Source of the DNA: Nonomuraea spiralis
GTDB lineage: Bacteria > Actinomycetota > Actinomycetes > Streptosporangiales > Streptosporangiaceae
Direction: 5' to 3'
Length of the DNA: 64,000 bases
Assembly: GCF_014648435.1 (NCBI RefSeq)
Contig: NZ_BMRC01000025.1
Location: 1 to 64,000, forward strand
The translations under genes were made by a program, and so were the position numbers. This document shows, in pieces, positions 35,056 through 42,283 of the stretch. Below the pieces are notes generated by a model. That model saw nothing but the letters and a program-made list of their open reading frames with translations, was not told where the DNA came from and did not search any database. Position 1 is the first letter of the stretch. Every line of letters starts with the position of its first letter.

Positions 35056-35292
35056 ATGATCCGTCGCGTACTGGCCGTCGCGGTCCTGGCCACCGCCACG
35101 CTCGCCGTCATCCCGGCCGCCGCGCAGGCCCTCCCTGCGTGCCCGGTCGGCTACCTGTGCAACACCCAGTACTTCTCCGACTCCGCGCGCACCAACCTGG
35201 TGGGCGTCAGGACGGAGTTCTGCGATCGTTCAGTCTCGACCTGGGGCAGGCTCAGCGGCTACGTCACCTGGTCCTCAAGCCCCTGCAACTGA
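35056..35292 (+). CDS. DUF6289-family secreted peptide
   Basis: A 78-residue exported peptide. The signal is RVLAVAVLATATLAVIPAAA with cleavage near AQA. The mature part of about 50 residues has four Cys (PACPVGYLCNTQYF, TEFCDRS, SSPC), consistent with two disulfides, and the family pattern YFSDxAxTxLVGVRTEFC. Role unknown. Members occur in actinomycetes as small secreted proteins, often in tandem, as with the broken copy just upstream. AGGACG precedes ATG 35056. It ends convergently with selB, overlapping by 18 bases. Confidence 0.78.
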   Translation: MIRRVLAVAVLATATLAVIPAAAQALPACPVGYLCNTQYFSDSARTNLVGVRTEFCDRSVSTWGRLSGYVTWSSSPCN

Positions 35293-37050
35293 TGGAAGGC
35301 ATCCGGTAGGGCCCGAGCCGGCGGGTGGGACGCAGATCCGGGACTCGTTGTCGACCCGCCGGGTGCGGCCCTGGGCGTCGAGGTACTCCAGGAGAGGTAC
35401 GGCGACGCGGCGGCTCGTTCCCAGGGCCGTGCGGGCCTGGCTGACGGTGAAGGGCGCGGGCAGCGTGCTCAGGACGGCCACCGCCAGCTCCGGCGCGTCC
35501 GGCAGGAGGACGACGTTCCTCCCGATGGGCAGCAACGCCGCCGCCCGTACGGCCGCCGTGAGGGCGGCGCCGGTCAGCTTGAGCTCGGCCAGGCGCTCGG
35601 CGGTGGGGGCGTCGAAGGGACGTCCGTCGAGGTCGGTACGCAGCCGGGCGACGGCCTGCTCGACCTGCGGCGACATCGGCGCCCGCGCCCGGTCGCCATC
35701 GACGATCACCCCTGCTCTGATCGTCAGGGGCTCGGTGACGAGCGCCCGTGCCAGCCGCCGGTCGGGCAGGCCGAGCAGCCGCGCGGCGGCCTCCACGGTG
35801 ATCCCCTGCTCGCGCTGCGACACCTGCTCCGTCAGGCTGCGGCCGAGCTCGGACCAGTGATCGGGGTCGGCGAACCAGTCGCCCGCCACCGGCGGCCCGT
35901 CGGGGGCAGCGCCCATCGCGGTCAGCTCGGCCCGGCTCAGCAGTCCGTGCCAGCGCAGCAGGTCCGCCGCGGTGGGCACGGTCACGCCGGCGAGCGCGGC
36001 TCCCCTGACCGCCGCGGCTCCCCGTCGCCGCAGGGGTGCCGGCCGTACGTCGAGGACGCGTACCCCCGCCACGATCGTCCGGCGGCCGGGATCGCGGAGC
36101 AGGCCGTGGTCACCGGCCCTGAGCGGCATGGGCCGGGCCAGGGTGAGGCGGGCCGTGTCCGCGCCCAGAGGGCGCAGCCGAACCGGGACGGCGGCGGAGC
36201 CCAGATGGAGGACGAGTTCCCGGCCGACGTCCGCGCCGGACACCAGCCGCACGTCCGCCGACCGGGTGGTGATCCAGGCGTCCGGGGTCAGCAGCGGGGT
36301 GCCCCGGGTCAGCGTGTCGCGATCGGCGCCCCTGACGTTGACGGCGACGCGAGCTGTCGCCGACACCGCGTCCCGCCGCTGGTTGAGCCTTTGGAGGCCG
36401 CGGACCTGGAGCCGGTCGGACCCGGCGAGCAGTTCGTCGCCCACCCGCAGGGTGCCGTGCGTGAGCGTGCCGGTGACGACGGTTCCGGCCCCGGTGACAG
36501 TGAACGTCCGGTCGATCCACAACCGCACCGGACCGTCCCGGCGCGGTTCCGGGAGCCCGGCCGCGAGCCGGTCGAGCGCGGCGGACAGCTCGGGCAGGCC
36601 CTGCCCGGTACGGGCGCTGACGGGGACGGCGTCGATCCCCGACAGGCTCGTCCCGTCCAGGTGGAGGCGGGCCTCCTCCAGCGCCGGTCCGGGGTCGGCG
36701 AGGTCGCTGCGGGTGACCACCAGCAGGCCGTGCCGTACGTCCAGGGCGTGCAGGGCGGCCAGGTGCTCGGCGGACTGGGCCCGCCACCCCTCGTCGGCCG
36801 CCACCACGAACATGACCGCCGGGCACGGGCCGACGCCGGCGAGCATGTTGGTGACGAACCGTTCGTGCCCGGGGACGTCGACGAAGGCCAGCTGCCGTCC
36901 CGAGCCGAGCTTGGTCCAGGCGAAGCCGAGGTCGATGGTCATGCCCCGGCGGCGTTCCTCGGCCCAGCGGTCAGGCTCCATCCCGGTGAGCGCGCGTACC
37001 AGGGCCGACTTGCCGTGATCCACGTGCCCGGCGGTGGCGATCACCCACAT
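35275..37050 (-). CDS. selB: Selenocysteine-specific translation elongation factor SelB
   Basis: A 591-residue GTPase that delivers Sec-tRNA(Sec) to UGA codons. The G domain has G1 GHVDHGKS (residues 8-15), switch region GMTIDLGFAW, G3 DVPGHERFVTNML and the G4-like VVTRSD. Domains II-III follow (TGAGTVVTGTLTHGTLRVGD). The C-terminal half has winged-helix repeats for the SECIS stem-loop (LLRWHGLLSRAELTAMG, ITVEAAARLLGLPDRRLARA). ATG 37050 gives the exact family start and overlaps the end of the rhodanese gene by 10 bases. Together with tRNA-Sec and selD it implies selenoprotein synthesis. Confidence 0.95.
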   Translation of the reverse strand: MWVIATAGHVDHGKSALVRALTGMEPDRWAEERRRGMTIDLGFAWTKLGSGRQLAFVDVPGHERFVTNMLAGVGPCPAVMFVVAADEGWRAQSAEHLAALHALDVRHGLLVVTRSDLADPGPALEEARLHLDGTSLSGIDAVPVSARTGQGLPELSAALDRLAAGLPEPRRDGPVRLWIDRTFTVTGAGTVVTGTLTHGTLRVGDELLAGSDRLQVRGLQRLNQRRDAVSATARVAVNVRGADRDTLTRGTPLLTPDAWITTRSADVRLVSGADVGRELVLHLGSAAVPVRLRPLGADTARLTLARPMPLRAGDHGLLRDPGRRTIVAGVRVLDVRPAPLRRRGAAAVRGAALAGVTVPTAADLLRWHGLLSRAELTAMGAAPDGPPVAGDWFADPDHWSELGRSLTEQVSQREQGITVEAAARLLGLPDRRLARALVTEPLTIRAGVIVDGDRARAPMSPQVEQAVARLRTDLDGRPFDAPTAERLAELKLTGAALTAAVRAAALLPIGRNVVLLPDAPELAVAVLSTLPAPFTVSQARTALGTSRRVAVPLLEYLDAQGRTRRVDNESRICVPPAGSGPTGCLPSVAGA

Positions 37051-37499
37051 GCGCGCTCGGCGGCCGTTCTTCTCGTGTCCGTGCCGGGTTCGCCCGGACC
37101 GCGCGGCCGGGTGAGGGCGGCGGGGCGGCTCACCCGCAGCCCGGCCGCGGTCCATGCCTGGAAGCCGCCGATCACGTCGGTGGCGTTCGCCAGCCCGATC
37201 TGCCTGAGGGACGAGGCGGCGAGGCTGGAGGAGTATCCCTCGTCGCACAGGACGATCCAGCGGATGTGCGCCGAGGTGGCCTCGGGGATCCGCGCGTCGC
37301 AGCGGGGATCGAGCCGCCACTCCAGCTGGTTGCGTTCGATGACGATGGCGCCGGGCACCTCGCCGCCGTCGCGCCGCTGGGATTCCGGCCGGGTGTCCAC
37401 GATGAAGGCGTCTCCACGGCTCGCCGCGTCGAATGCTTCGGCCGGTGGCAGGCGGCGCAGCCCGGCACGTGCCCGGGCCAGTAACGCGTCGATGCTCAA
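37041..37499 (-). CDS. Rhodanese-like domain protein in the selenocysteine locus
   Basis: A 152-residue single-domain rhodanese. It has FIVDTRPESQRRDGGEVPGA and the active-site loop WIVLCDEGYSSSLAASSL with the persulfide-forming Cys. Such proteins transfer sulfane sulfur, or selenium as a perselenide. The start is TTG 37499 behind GGAG. The gene overlaps selB and lies directly after tRNA-Sec on the same strand, so a role in selenium delivery to SelD is plausible. That is inference from context. It occupies a position where selA might be expected in a Sec operon. Confidence 0.85.
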   Translation of the reverse strand: MSIDALLARARAGLRRLPPAEAFDAASRGDAFIVDTRPESQRRDGGEVPGAIVIERNQLEWRLDPRCDARIPEATSAHIRWIVLCDEGYSSSLAASSLRQIGLANATDVIGGFQAWTAAGLRVSRPAALTRPRGPGEPGTDTRRTAAERACG

Positions 37500-37522
37500 G
37501 AGACTCCAGGGGTGAGGTCTGG

Positions 37523-37615
37523 CGGAGGCGGACGGGAATCGAACCCGCCGCGCCGAGTTGCTCGGCGCCATCGGTTTTGAAGACCGAGAGGGCCACCAGG
37601 CACCCGGACGCCTCC
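37523..37615 (-). tRNA. selC: tRNA-Sec (anticodon UCA)
   Basis: The anticodon arm is TCGGT-CTTCAAA-ACCGA with anticodon TCA (37578-37580). The acceptor begins GGAGGCG and ends CGCCTCC. The T arm is GGG-TTCGATT-CCC. The long variable arm is GCGCCGAG-CAA-CTCGGCGC (8 bp). The oversized variable and D arms and the TCA anticodon are specific to selenocysteine tRNA. CCA is not encoded. It lies upstream of the rhodanese/selB genes on the same strand. Confidence 0.95.
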
Positions 37616-37755
37616 ATTGATGATCTTAGCCTTCTCCGGCGCCCCAATTGAAGATCCTTCTTACGCGGAGCCGCTCACTCGCAGACGGCGCCCGGGGCGG
37701 TCGGCGAGTACGGGTGCGCGGGAAGAGGCGCCGCGGACCGGTCAGGACGGCCGGA

Positions 37756-37785
37756 CTTACACCATGATCAACATATCGGTACATT
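37756..37785 (+). promoter_or_regulatory. Possible selD promoter giving a leaderless transcript
   Basis: A -35-like CTTACA (37756-37761) and -10-like TACATT (37780-37785) are 18 bases apart. ATG codons follow at 37786 and 37792, and no ribosome site exists. A dyad (ATGATCA at 37764-37770, TGATCAT at 37787-37793) spans the same stretch and could be a regulator site. Confidence 0.35.
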
Positions 37786-38781
37786 ATGATCATGCAGCGA
37801 TTGACGCACTACGCGCAGGGCGGCGGTTGTGCCTGCAAGATCCCGGCGGGCGAACTGGAGAGCGTGCTGGCCGGCTTCGGCTCGGAGCCGCCCGGCGATC
37901 CGCTGGGCGAACTGCTGGTCGGCACCGAGACCGGTGACGACGCGGCGGTCGTCCGGATCGAGGGCGGCACCGCGATCGTGAGCACCGCGGACTTCTTCAC
38001 GCCGGTCGTCGACGACCCCTACGACTGGGGCCGGATCGCCGCCGCCAACGCGCTCTCGGATGTCTACGCCATGGGCGGCCGGCCGCTCGTCGCCCTCAAC
38101 GTACTGTGCTGGCCCCGGGACGGCCTGCCGTACGAGATCGCCAGAGAGGTGCTGCGGGGCGGCGCGGACGTCGCGCGGCAGGCCGGGTGCCACGTGGCGG
38201 GCGGGCACAGCGTGAACGGACCGGAGCCCATGTACGGCATGGCGGTCACCGGGCTGGCCGACCCCGCGCGGTTGATGCGCAACGACGCGGGCCGCCCCGG
38301 ACTGCCGCTCTCGCTGACCAAGCCCATCGGCTCCGGCGCGCTGAACAACCGGCACAAGGCCACGGGCGAGGTGTTCCCGCAGGCTATCGAGGTCATGACC
38401 CGGCTCAACGCCGACGCCGCCCAGGCCGCGCTGGAAGCCGGCATCCGCTGCGTCACCGACGTCACCGGCTTCGGCCTGCTGGGCCACCTGTACAAGCTCG
38501 CCCGGGCCTCCGGCGTCACCGCGGTGATCGACGCGGCGGCCGTTCCGCTCATCGAGGGTGCCCGTGAGGCCGTGCGCGACGGCTACGTGCCGGGCGGCTC
38601 GCGCCGCAACCTGGACTGGGTGGCCCCGCACACCGACACCGGGACGGTGGCCGAGGAGACGCTCCTGCTGCTCGCCGACGCGCAGACCTCCGGCGGACTG
38701 CTGGTCGCCGGGGAGGTTCCGGGGGCCCCGGTGATCGGTGAGCTGATCCCCCGCGGAGACCACGCCGTCGTGATCCACTGA
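37786..38781 (+). CDS. selD: Selenide, water dikinase SelD (Cys form)
   Basis: A 331-residue enzyme that makes selenophosphate from selenide and ATP. The active-site loop is GGGCACK (residues 12-18). Cys15 and Lys18 correspond to Cys17 and Lys20 of E. coli SelD, so this copy uses Cys, not selenocysteine. Nucleotide and metal-binding segments follow (GDDAAVVRIEGGTAIVSTAD, FFTPVVDDPYDWGRIAAANA). Length is normal. ATG 37786 and ATG 37792 are both possible, with no Shine-Dalgarno. It is divergent from tRNA-Sec. It supplies the donor for Sec-tRNA made by SelA, which is not in this window. Confidence 0.95.
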   Translation: MIMQRLTHYAQGGGCACKIPAGELESVLAGFGSEPPGDPLGELLVGTETGDDAAVVRIEGGTAIVSTADFFTPVVDDPYDWGRIAAANALSDVYAMGGRPLVALNVLCWPRDGLPYEIAREVLRGGADVARQAGCHVAGGHSVNGPEPMYGMAVTGLADPARLMRNDAGRPGLPLSLTKPIGSGALNNRHKATGEVFPQAIEVMTRLNADAAQAALEAGIRCVTDVTGFGLLGHLYKLARASGVTAVIDAAAVPLIEGAREAVRDGYVPGGSRRNLDWVAPHTDTGTVAEETLLLLADAQTSGGLLVAGEVPGAPVIGELIPRGDHAVVIH

Positions 38782-38805
38782 CGTCTGGCCACCTCCGGGG
38801 ACGAG

Positions 38806-39405
38806 GTGTACAACTGGATAATGATCTTCAAAGGTGTACGCAGGGGATCGATCTGGGCGGCGCTGGTGGCGCTGCTGCCGTCCTTGACCGCTTGTGCCGC
38901 CGGGGAGGCCGACGCGCGAACGGCGGCGCAGACCTCCGGACGACCGGGAAGCCTGGAGAATCCGCGGGTGCTGAACTGCGCGAACCGCAACGGGGAGTTC
39001 GCGGGAGAGAAGACGGCGAGCCGCGCCGCCGCGCCGGACGACCTCGTGGTGGGGCCGCTGCTCATCCCCGGGCTGCTCGCGTGGGGCGAGGCCCGGGCCG
39101 AGCAGTACGGGAGCGACCACAAGTTCAAGGTCGGCGCGCTGGTCAGGAAGGGCAAGACGATCACGGTGTCCATCCCGGCGAAGTTCCACGACAGCGCGGG
39201 CCTGCTCTACTCCGAGCCGTCCAGGAACGCCCGTACCCCGGCCGAGGCCGACCACTCGGTGTCCTTCACCGCGTGCTCCGACCACGACACGATTTTCGTG
39301 GGCGGCTTCTACGTGAAGGAGCCCAGGTGCGTCCCGCTGGAGTTCCGGGTGCCGGGCGAGCCTGTCGTCCGGCGTGAGGTCTCCTTCTTCAACGGCGCCT
39401 GCTGA
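38806..39405 (+). CDS. Putative lipoprotein next to selD
   Basis: A 199-residue exported protein. A basic n-region (FKGVRRGS) is followed by WAALVALLPSLTAC, whose LTAC is a lipobox, so it is probably attached to the outer face of the membrane. The mature part has further Cys (LNCANRNG, TACSDHD, PRCVP, NGAC), giving possible disulfides, and no family I recognise. GTG 38806 has GACGAG before it. ATG 38821 gives a more usual signal but no ribosome site. It ends at a bidirectional terminator shared with the MADH-like operon. Confidence 0.65.
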   Translation: MYNWIMIFKGVRRGSIWAALVALLPSLTACAAGEADARTAAQTSGRPGSLENPRVLNCANRNGEFAGEKTASRAAAPDDLVVGPLLIPGLLAWGEARAEQYGSDHKFKVGALVRKGKTITVSIPAKFHDSAGLLYSEPSRNARTPAEADHSVSFTACSDHDTIFVGGFYVKEPRCVPLEFRVPGEPVVRREVSFFNGAC

Positions 39406-39410
39406 CCTGT

Positions 39411-39445
39411 GACGCGCCGCCCGCGCGAGTGGCGGGCGGCGCGTC
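39411..39445. terminator. Bidirectional terminator between convergent genes
   Basis: GACGCGCCGCCCGC (39411-39424) and GCGGGCGGCGCGTC (39432-39445) form a 14-bp perfect stem with a seven-base loop. It lies between the lipoprotein gene and the end of the membrane protein gene on the other strand, whose stop codon is inside the right arm. Confidence 0.88.
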
Positions 39446-40004
39446 AGCCCAGGAACGCCGAGGCGACGACGCCGGCGAACGTGACCGTGAGCAGGCCCAG
39501 CGCCAGCCGCCTGACCGGCTTCTCCTTCTCCATGAGCCAGTCGATCAGCCACATCGGCTCAGGGATCTCCACCAGGTCCTTCGACGGTGGCACGACCGCG
39601 ACCAGTACGAAACCCGGCCAGGTGAAGCCGATCGCGTACGCCAGTCCCGCCCACCACGGCACCAGCCCGAACAGGGTGACGCCGAGCGCCGCCCAGGTGA
39701 GCGAGGTGACCCTGAACGTGGTCAGGACCAGGCCGGTGTCCAGCCCCCACAGGAGCGCTCCCCTGGCCGCGCCGAACCGGTAGAAATGCTGCTGCGGAGT
39801 CTGGCGCCGCCACATGGGCGTACGCAGCCCGAACAGGCCGGAGTCGATGACCAGGCAGGCGAGCATCACCGTCGCCGCGGCGAGCTTGGCGCCCGTCCCC
39901 GAAACTCCGCCGAACAGACCGGAGCCGAGCAGGTGCACCAACCCGTACGCGGTCAGCGCGGAGATGCTGAAACCGAGCATGAGCATGAGGATCGGCCGGT
40001 ACAT
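39444..40004 (-). CDS. Polytopic membrane protein, last gene of the MADH light-chain-like operon
   Basis: A 186-residue integral membrane protein with about four to five hydrophobic helices: PILMLMLGFSISALTAYGLV, LAAATVMLACLVIDSGLFGL, LTWAALGVTLFGLVPWWAGL, and LGLLTVTFAGVVASAFLG. A conserved-looking loop lies between them (RTPMWRRQTPQQHFYRFGAA, RGALLWGLDTGLVLTTFRVT). I do not recognise a named family. Its position at the end of an operon with MauD-, MauE- and light-chain-like genes suggests an assembly or export role for the Cys-rich protein. ATG 40004. Confidence 0.72.
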   Translation of the reverse strand: MYRPILMLMLGFSISALTAYGLVHLLGSGLFGGVSGTGAKLAAATVMLACLVIDSGLFGLRTPMWRRQTPQQHFYRFGAARGALLWGLDTGLVLTTFRVTSLTWAALGVTLFGLVPWWAGLAYAIGFTWPGFVLVAVVPPSKDLVEIPEPMWLIDWLMEKEKPVRRLALGLLTVTFAGVVASAFLG

Positions 40005-40067
40005 GGGCTTCTCCCCGGGAACTCTCCCCTGAACCAGGGGGCGGAGGTATCCGACGAAGGAAAGGCC

Positions 40068-40160
40068 TCAAAAGCTGAACAACTGCGCGAAGCCCGCGCT
40101 CGCGATGAGCAGGACCAGCGCGAAGGTCAGCCAGGTGTCAAAGGACACGACATCCTCCAT
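40068..40160 (-). CDS. 30-residue single-span membrane microprotein
   Basis: ATG 40160 opens a 30-codon gene: MEDVVSFDTWLTFALVLLIA then SAGFAQLFSF. It is essentially a single transmembrane helix with an acidic N-terminus. It lies between the light-chain-like gene (50 bases upstream) and the membrane protein gene (63 bases downstream), all on the minus strand, so it is probably part of that operon. Its size leaves chance occurrence possible, but start, composition and context favour a real microprotein. Confidence 0.5.
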   Translation of the reverse strand: MEDVVSFDTWLTFALVLLIASAGFAQLFSF

Positions 40161-40210
40161 CCGGAGTGGCCGGCCGAGGCCATCACGCCCGGCCGGCCAC
40201 CCGGTCGCTG

Positions 40211-40576
40211 TCAGCAGCCGTTGGCGTTCACGGTCCAGCCGGCCGAGCAGATGAACGGGCCGGAGCTGCAGTCCCCGCCCTTGGTGCACTCACCACAGGC
40301 GTACTTGCGCTGGTACGGCGCCGAGCCGCTGCAGCACTGCCACACCTTCATGCTGTAACCGGAGGGGCAGACGTACTGCCCGCTGCTGTTGGTGCTGCAG
40401 AAATTGTTGGGGAGGGCGAGGTTGCAGCAACGCCAGTTCGCCGCCGCCGCCGGCTTGGTCATCACGGTCGCGCCCGCGACCGCGCCGATCGCCGCGACAC
40501 CGACCCTGCCCATCCAGCCGAGGAATCCTCGCCGGTTCCCATCCGGTCCGTCCGACATCTTGTGGAGGTGATCCAT
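40211..40576 (-). CDS. Tat-exported Cys-rich protein resembling the methylamine dehydrogenase light chain
   Basis: A 121-residue precursor. The N-terminus has a twin-arginine-type signal (NRRGFLGWMGRVGVAAIGAV, ending near AAAA). The mature part has 11 Cys in about 75 residues, including NWRCC, KVWQCC, YACGECTKGGDC and CSAGW. Spacing follows the MADH small subunit (YWRHC...SW...C...CGxC), whose two Trp form the TTQ cofactor. The first TTQ Trp seems to match VWQCC. The second is uncertain (AGWTV). ATG 40576 follows GAGAGG. MauD- and MauE-like genes lie directly upstream. No heavy chain is present. Confidence 0.78.
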   Translation of the reverse strand: MDHLHKMSDGPDGNRRGFLGWMGRVGVAAIGAVAGATVMTKPAAAANWRCCNLALPNNFCSTNSSGQYVCPSGYSMKVWQCCSGSAPYQRKYACGECTKGGDCSSGPFICSAGWTVNANGC

Positions 40577-40609
40577 GGTTGGCCTCTCTGGCCGTGGGGT
40601 GAAATCGGA

Positions 40610-41164
40610 TCAGTGCCGTACGGAGGGCTTGCCGGCCAGGTTGTGCTTGTAGGGAACAGGGGCGGCCGCGTACATCTGCCTGACCGTCGGCACCGTGTGG
40701 GCCCGTGTCAACTTCCCTTCGGTGACGTGGAGTGCGGCGGGTGTGATGTCGAGTCCGATGCTGCCGACGATGCTCTCGTCCTCGTCGAGGATGACGCGCT
40801 CGCTGTACAGCCCGAACTCGGCGATGAACTCGTTGCCATCCCCGGACACCGGGACGACCACGACCCACATCGAAGGCGGCACCGCTCCCCCACGCAGCGC
40901 TGACGCCAGGTTGTGGCAGGTCTCGCACTTGTTGGAGAGGAACAGCACCATGGCCCGCTCGGCCTCGTCGAGGGCCGCCGGCAGGCCGAAGCGGCTCGGC
41001 GGGGCACCCTCCAGGGTTCCCAGCTCCACCGGGGTGGGCTTGTCCTCCATGTCGAGGTAGGCCCGGATCTGTTTGACCTGCTGGAAGAGTTCCACCTGCG
41101 CGCCGATCTGGACGAACAGCACCACGGCCAGCAGGCAGATCACGATGAGCAGCACCGTCGTCAT
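40610..41164 (-). CDS. MauD-like thioredoxin-fold membrane protein
   Basis: A 184-residue protein with an N-terminal membrane anchor (VLLIVICLLAVVLFVQIGAQ) and an extracytoplasmic thioredoxin-like domain with a redox motif C80-E-T-C83 (MVLFLSNKCETCHNLASALR). MauD proteins are needed for disulfide formation in the MADH small subunit, which agrees with the 11-Cys protein encoded 33 bases downstream. Its start overlaps the stop of the MauE-like gene (ATGA at 41161-41164), so the two are coupled. Confidence 0.85.
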   Translation of the reverse strand: MTTVLLIVICLLAVVLFVQIGAQVELFQQVKQIRAYLDMEDKPTPVELGTLEGAPPSRFGLPAALDEAERAMVLFLSNKCETCHNLASALRGGAVPPSMWVVVVPVSGDGNEFIAEFGLYSERVILDEDESIVGSIGLDITPAALHVTEGKLTRAHTVPTVRQMYAAAPVPYKHNLAGKPSVRH

Positions 41165-41727
41165 GCGGCGTGCACCTCCGCTTCGGGTTGGGTGGGGTCG
41201 GGAAGCACCATCCGGTCCTCCCGCAGCGGGCGCAACAGGCGCAGTTCGGCCCTCAGTTTCCAGGCGACCATGGCGAGCAGCGCCACGGCCAGGCCGAGCA
41301 GGCCCTCCTGCCCGGTCCAGGTCGGCGGGTTCGCCTCGGCCAGCACGGCAAGCGCCAACCACAGCGGGAGGTACAACACCTGGCGCCAGCCGAGCACCGC
41401 GCCGCCGTTCCCGAAACAACCGCACTTGATCTTCTCGCCGCGGCTCAGCGCGCGGATCCCGGCCCCGGCGAACGCCAGCGCCAGCAGCACGATGAGCACT
41501 CGGGGCCACAAGGCGGACGGCGCCACCGCCAGGCCGATCACAGCCAGCATCTCGACGGAGATCACCGCGATCGCGGCATGCCTTCCCAGAGCCTCCGGAC
41601 CGAGTTGTGAAATGGTCCGGCCGAGTTCGCGGTGGGTTATGGTCTTTGACAGTGTCGCTATCAGGAAAACCACGATAAGTACGACCTGAGCAGCGGCTCC
41701 GGTCGCAACAGCCGCATTCAGATTCAT
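41161..41727 (-). CDS. MauE-like (DoxX-related) membrane protein
   Basis: A 188-residue polytopic membrane protein with four hydrophobic segments (AAQVVLIVVFLIATLSKTI, IAVISVEMLAVIGLAVAP, VLIVLLALAFAGAGIRAL, VLYLPLWLALAVLAEANP) and the family Cys pair in EKIKCGCFGNGG between helices 3 and 4. MauE proteins work with MauD in oxidising or assembling the MADH small subunit, probably passing electrons to the membrane pool. It is first gene of the operon. ATG 41727 follows GGGAGC. Confidence 0.87.
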   Translation of the reverse strand: MNLNAAVATGAAAQVVLIVVFLIATLSKTITHRELGRTISQLGPEALGRHAAIAVISVEMLAVIGLAVAPSALWPRVLIVLLALAFAGAGIRALSRGEKIKCGCFGNGGAVLGWRQVLYLPLWLALAVLAEANPPTWTGQEGLLGLAVALLAMVAWKLRAELRLLRPLREDRMVLPDPTQPEAEVHAA

Positions 41728-41833
41728 CCGTCGCTCCCGTCAGGGTCGGATGAACGAAAAGTATGGTACTGGCCTTAAATGATCAACTCTTGACAAGATC
41801 GATTTCGCGGGTTACCTGGAACCGGCGCCCGGC

Positions 41834-41855
41834 GTGGCCGCGCGGAGGCGGCCAC
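41834..41855 (-). terminator. Hairpin after the AhpD-like gene
   Basis: GTGGCCGC (41834-41841) and GCGGCCAC (41848-41855) pair over 8 bp around a six-base loop, 25 bases beyond the AhpD-like stop codon. It separates that gene from the MauE operon promoter. Confidence 0.65.
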
Positions 41856-41880
41856 CGCCCGGAAGCGGGAGACGGCGGGC

Positions 41881-42267
41881 TTACTCGGTGCCGGGGGTCC
41901 TGCGCGTGGTCACGTTCATGCGGTTCCAGGCGTTGACCGTGAAGATCAGCGCGATGAGCTGGGCCAGTTCCTTGTCGTCGAACTGCCGCGCGGCCTCGTC
42001 GTACACCTCGTCCTCGACTCCTTGGGGCAGCAGGGTCACCGCCTCCGTCAGCGCCAGGGCGGCGCGCTCCTTCGCGGTGTAGAGGCCGGCCTCCTGCCAG
42101 GCGCTGAGCTGGTAGATGCGCACCTCGCTCTCACCCGCCCGGCGGGCGTCGCCGGTGTGGTAGTCGATGCAGTACGCGCACCGGTTGATCTGCGAGGCCC
42201 GTATCTGCACCAACTCGACCAGAACCGGGTCCAGCCCTTCGCGGGCCACGGCGTCCAGGGCCAGCAC
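41881..42267 (-). CDS. Carboxymuconolactone decarboxylase/AhpD-like protein, N-terminus disturbed
   Basis: A 128-residue (from GTG 42267) AhpD-fold protein with the CxxC peroxidase site in VQIRASQINRCAYCIDYHTG, then ERAALALTEAVTLLPQGVED and AQLIALIFTVNAWNRMNV. Homologues have about 12-15 more residues (xxxDAFKAMLALD). Here that part reads WKCTIKVFKAVLALD, with no in-frame ATG. It also overlaps the start of the divergent MocR gene, so a deletion or frameshift near 42,285-42,300 seems to have removed the original start. It may still be translated from GTG. Confidence 0.7.
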   Translation of the reverse strand: MLALDAVAREGLDPVLVELVQIRASQINRCAYCIDYHTGDARRAGESEVRIYQLSAWQEAGLYTAKERAALALTEAVTLLPQGVEDEVYDEAARQFDDKELAQLIALIFTVNAWNRMNVTTRRTPGTE

Positions 42268-42283
42268 GGCCTTGAAGACCTTG

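Noticed and set aside
37617-37937. 106-codon plus-strand frame overlapping the start of selD
   Set aside because: A different frame from selD, with no ribosome site. Its part inside selD is a shadow.
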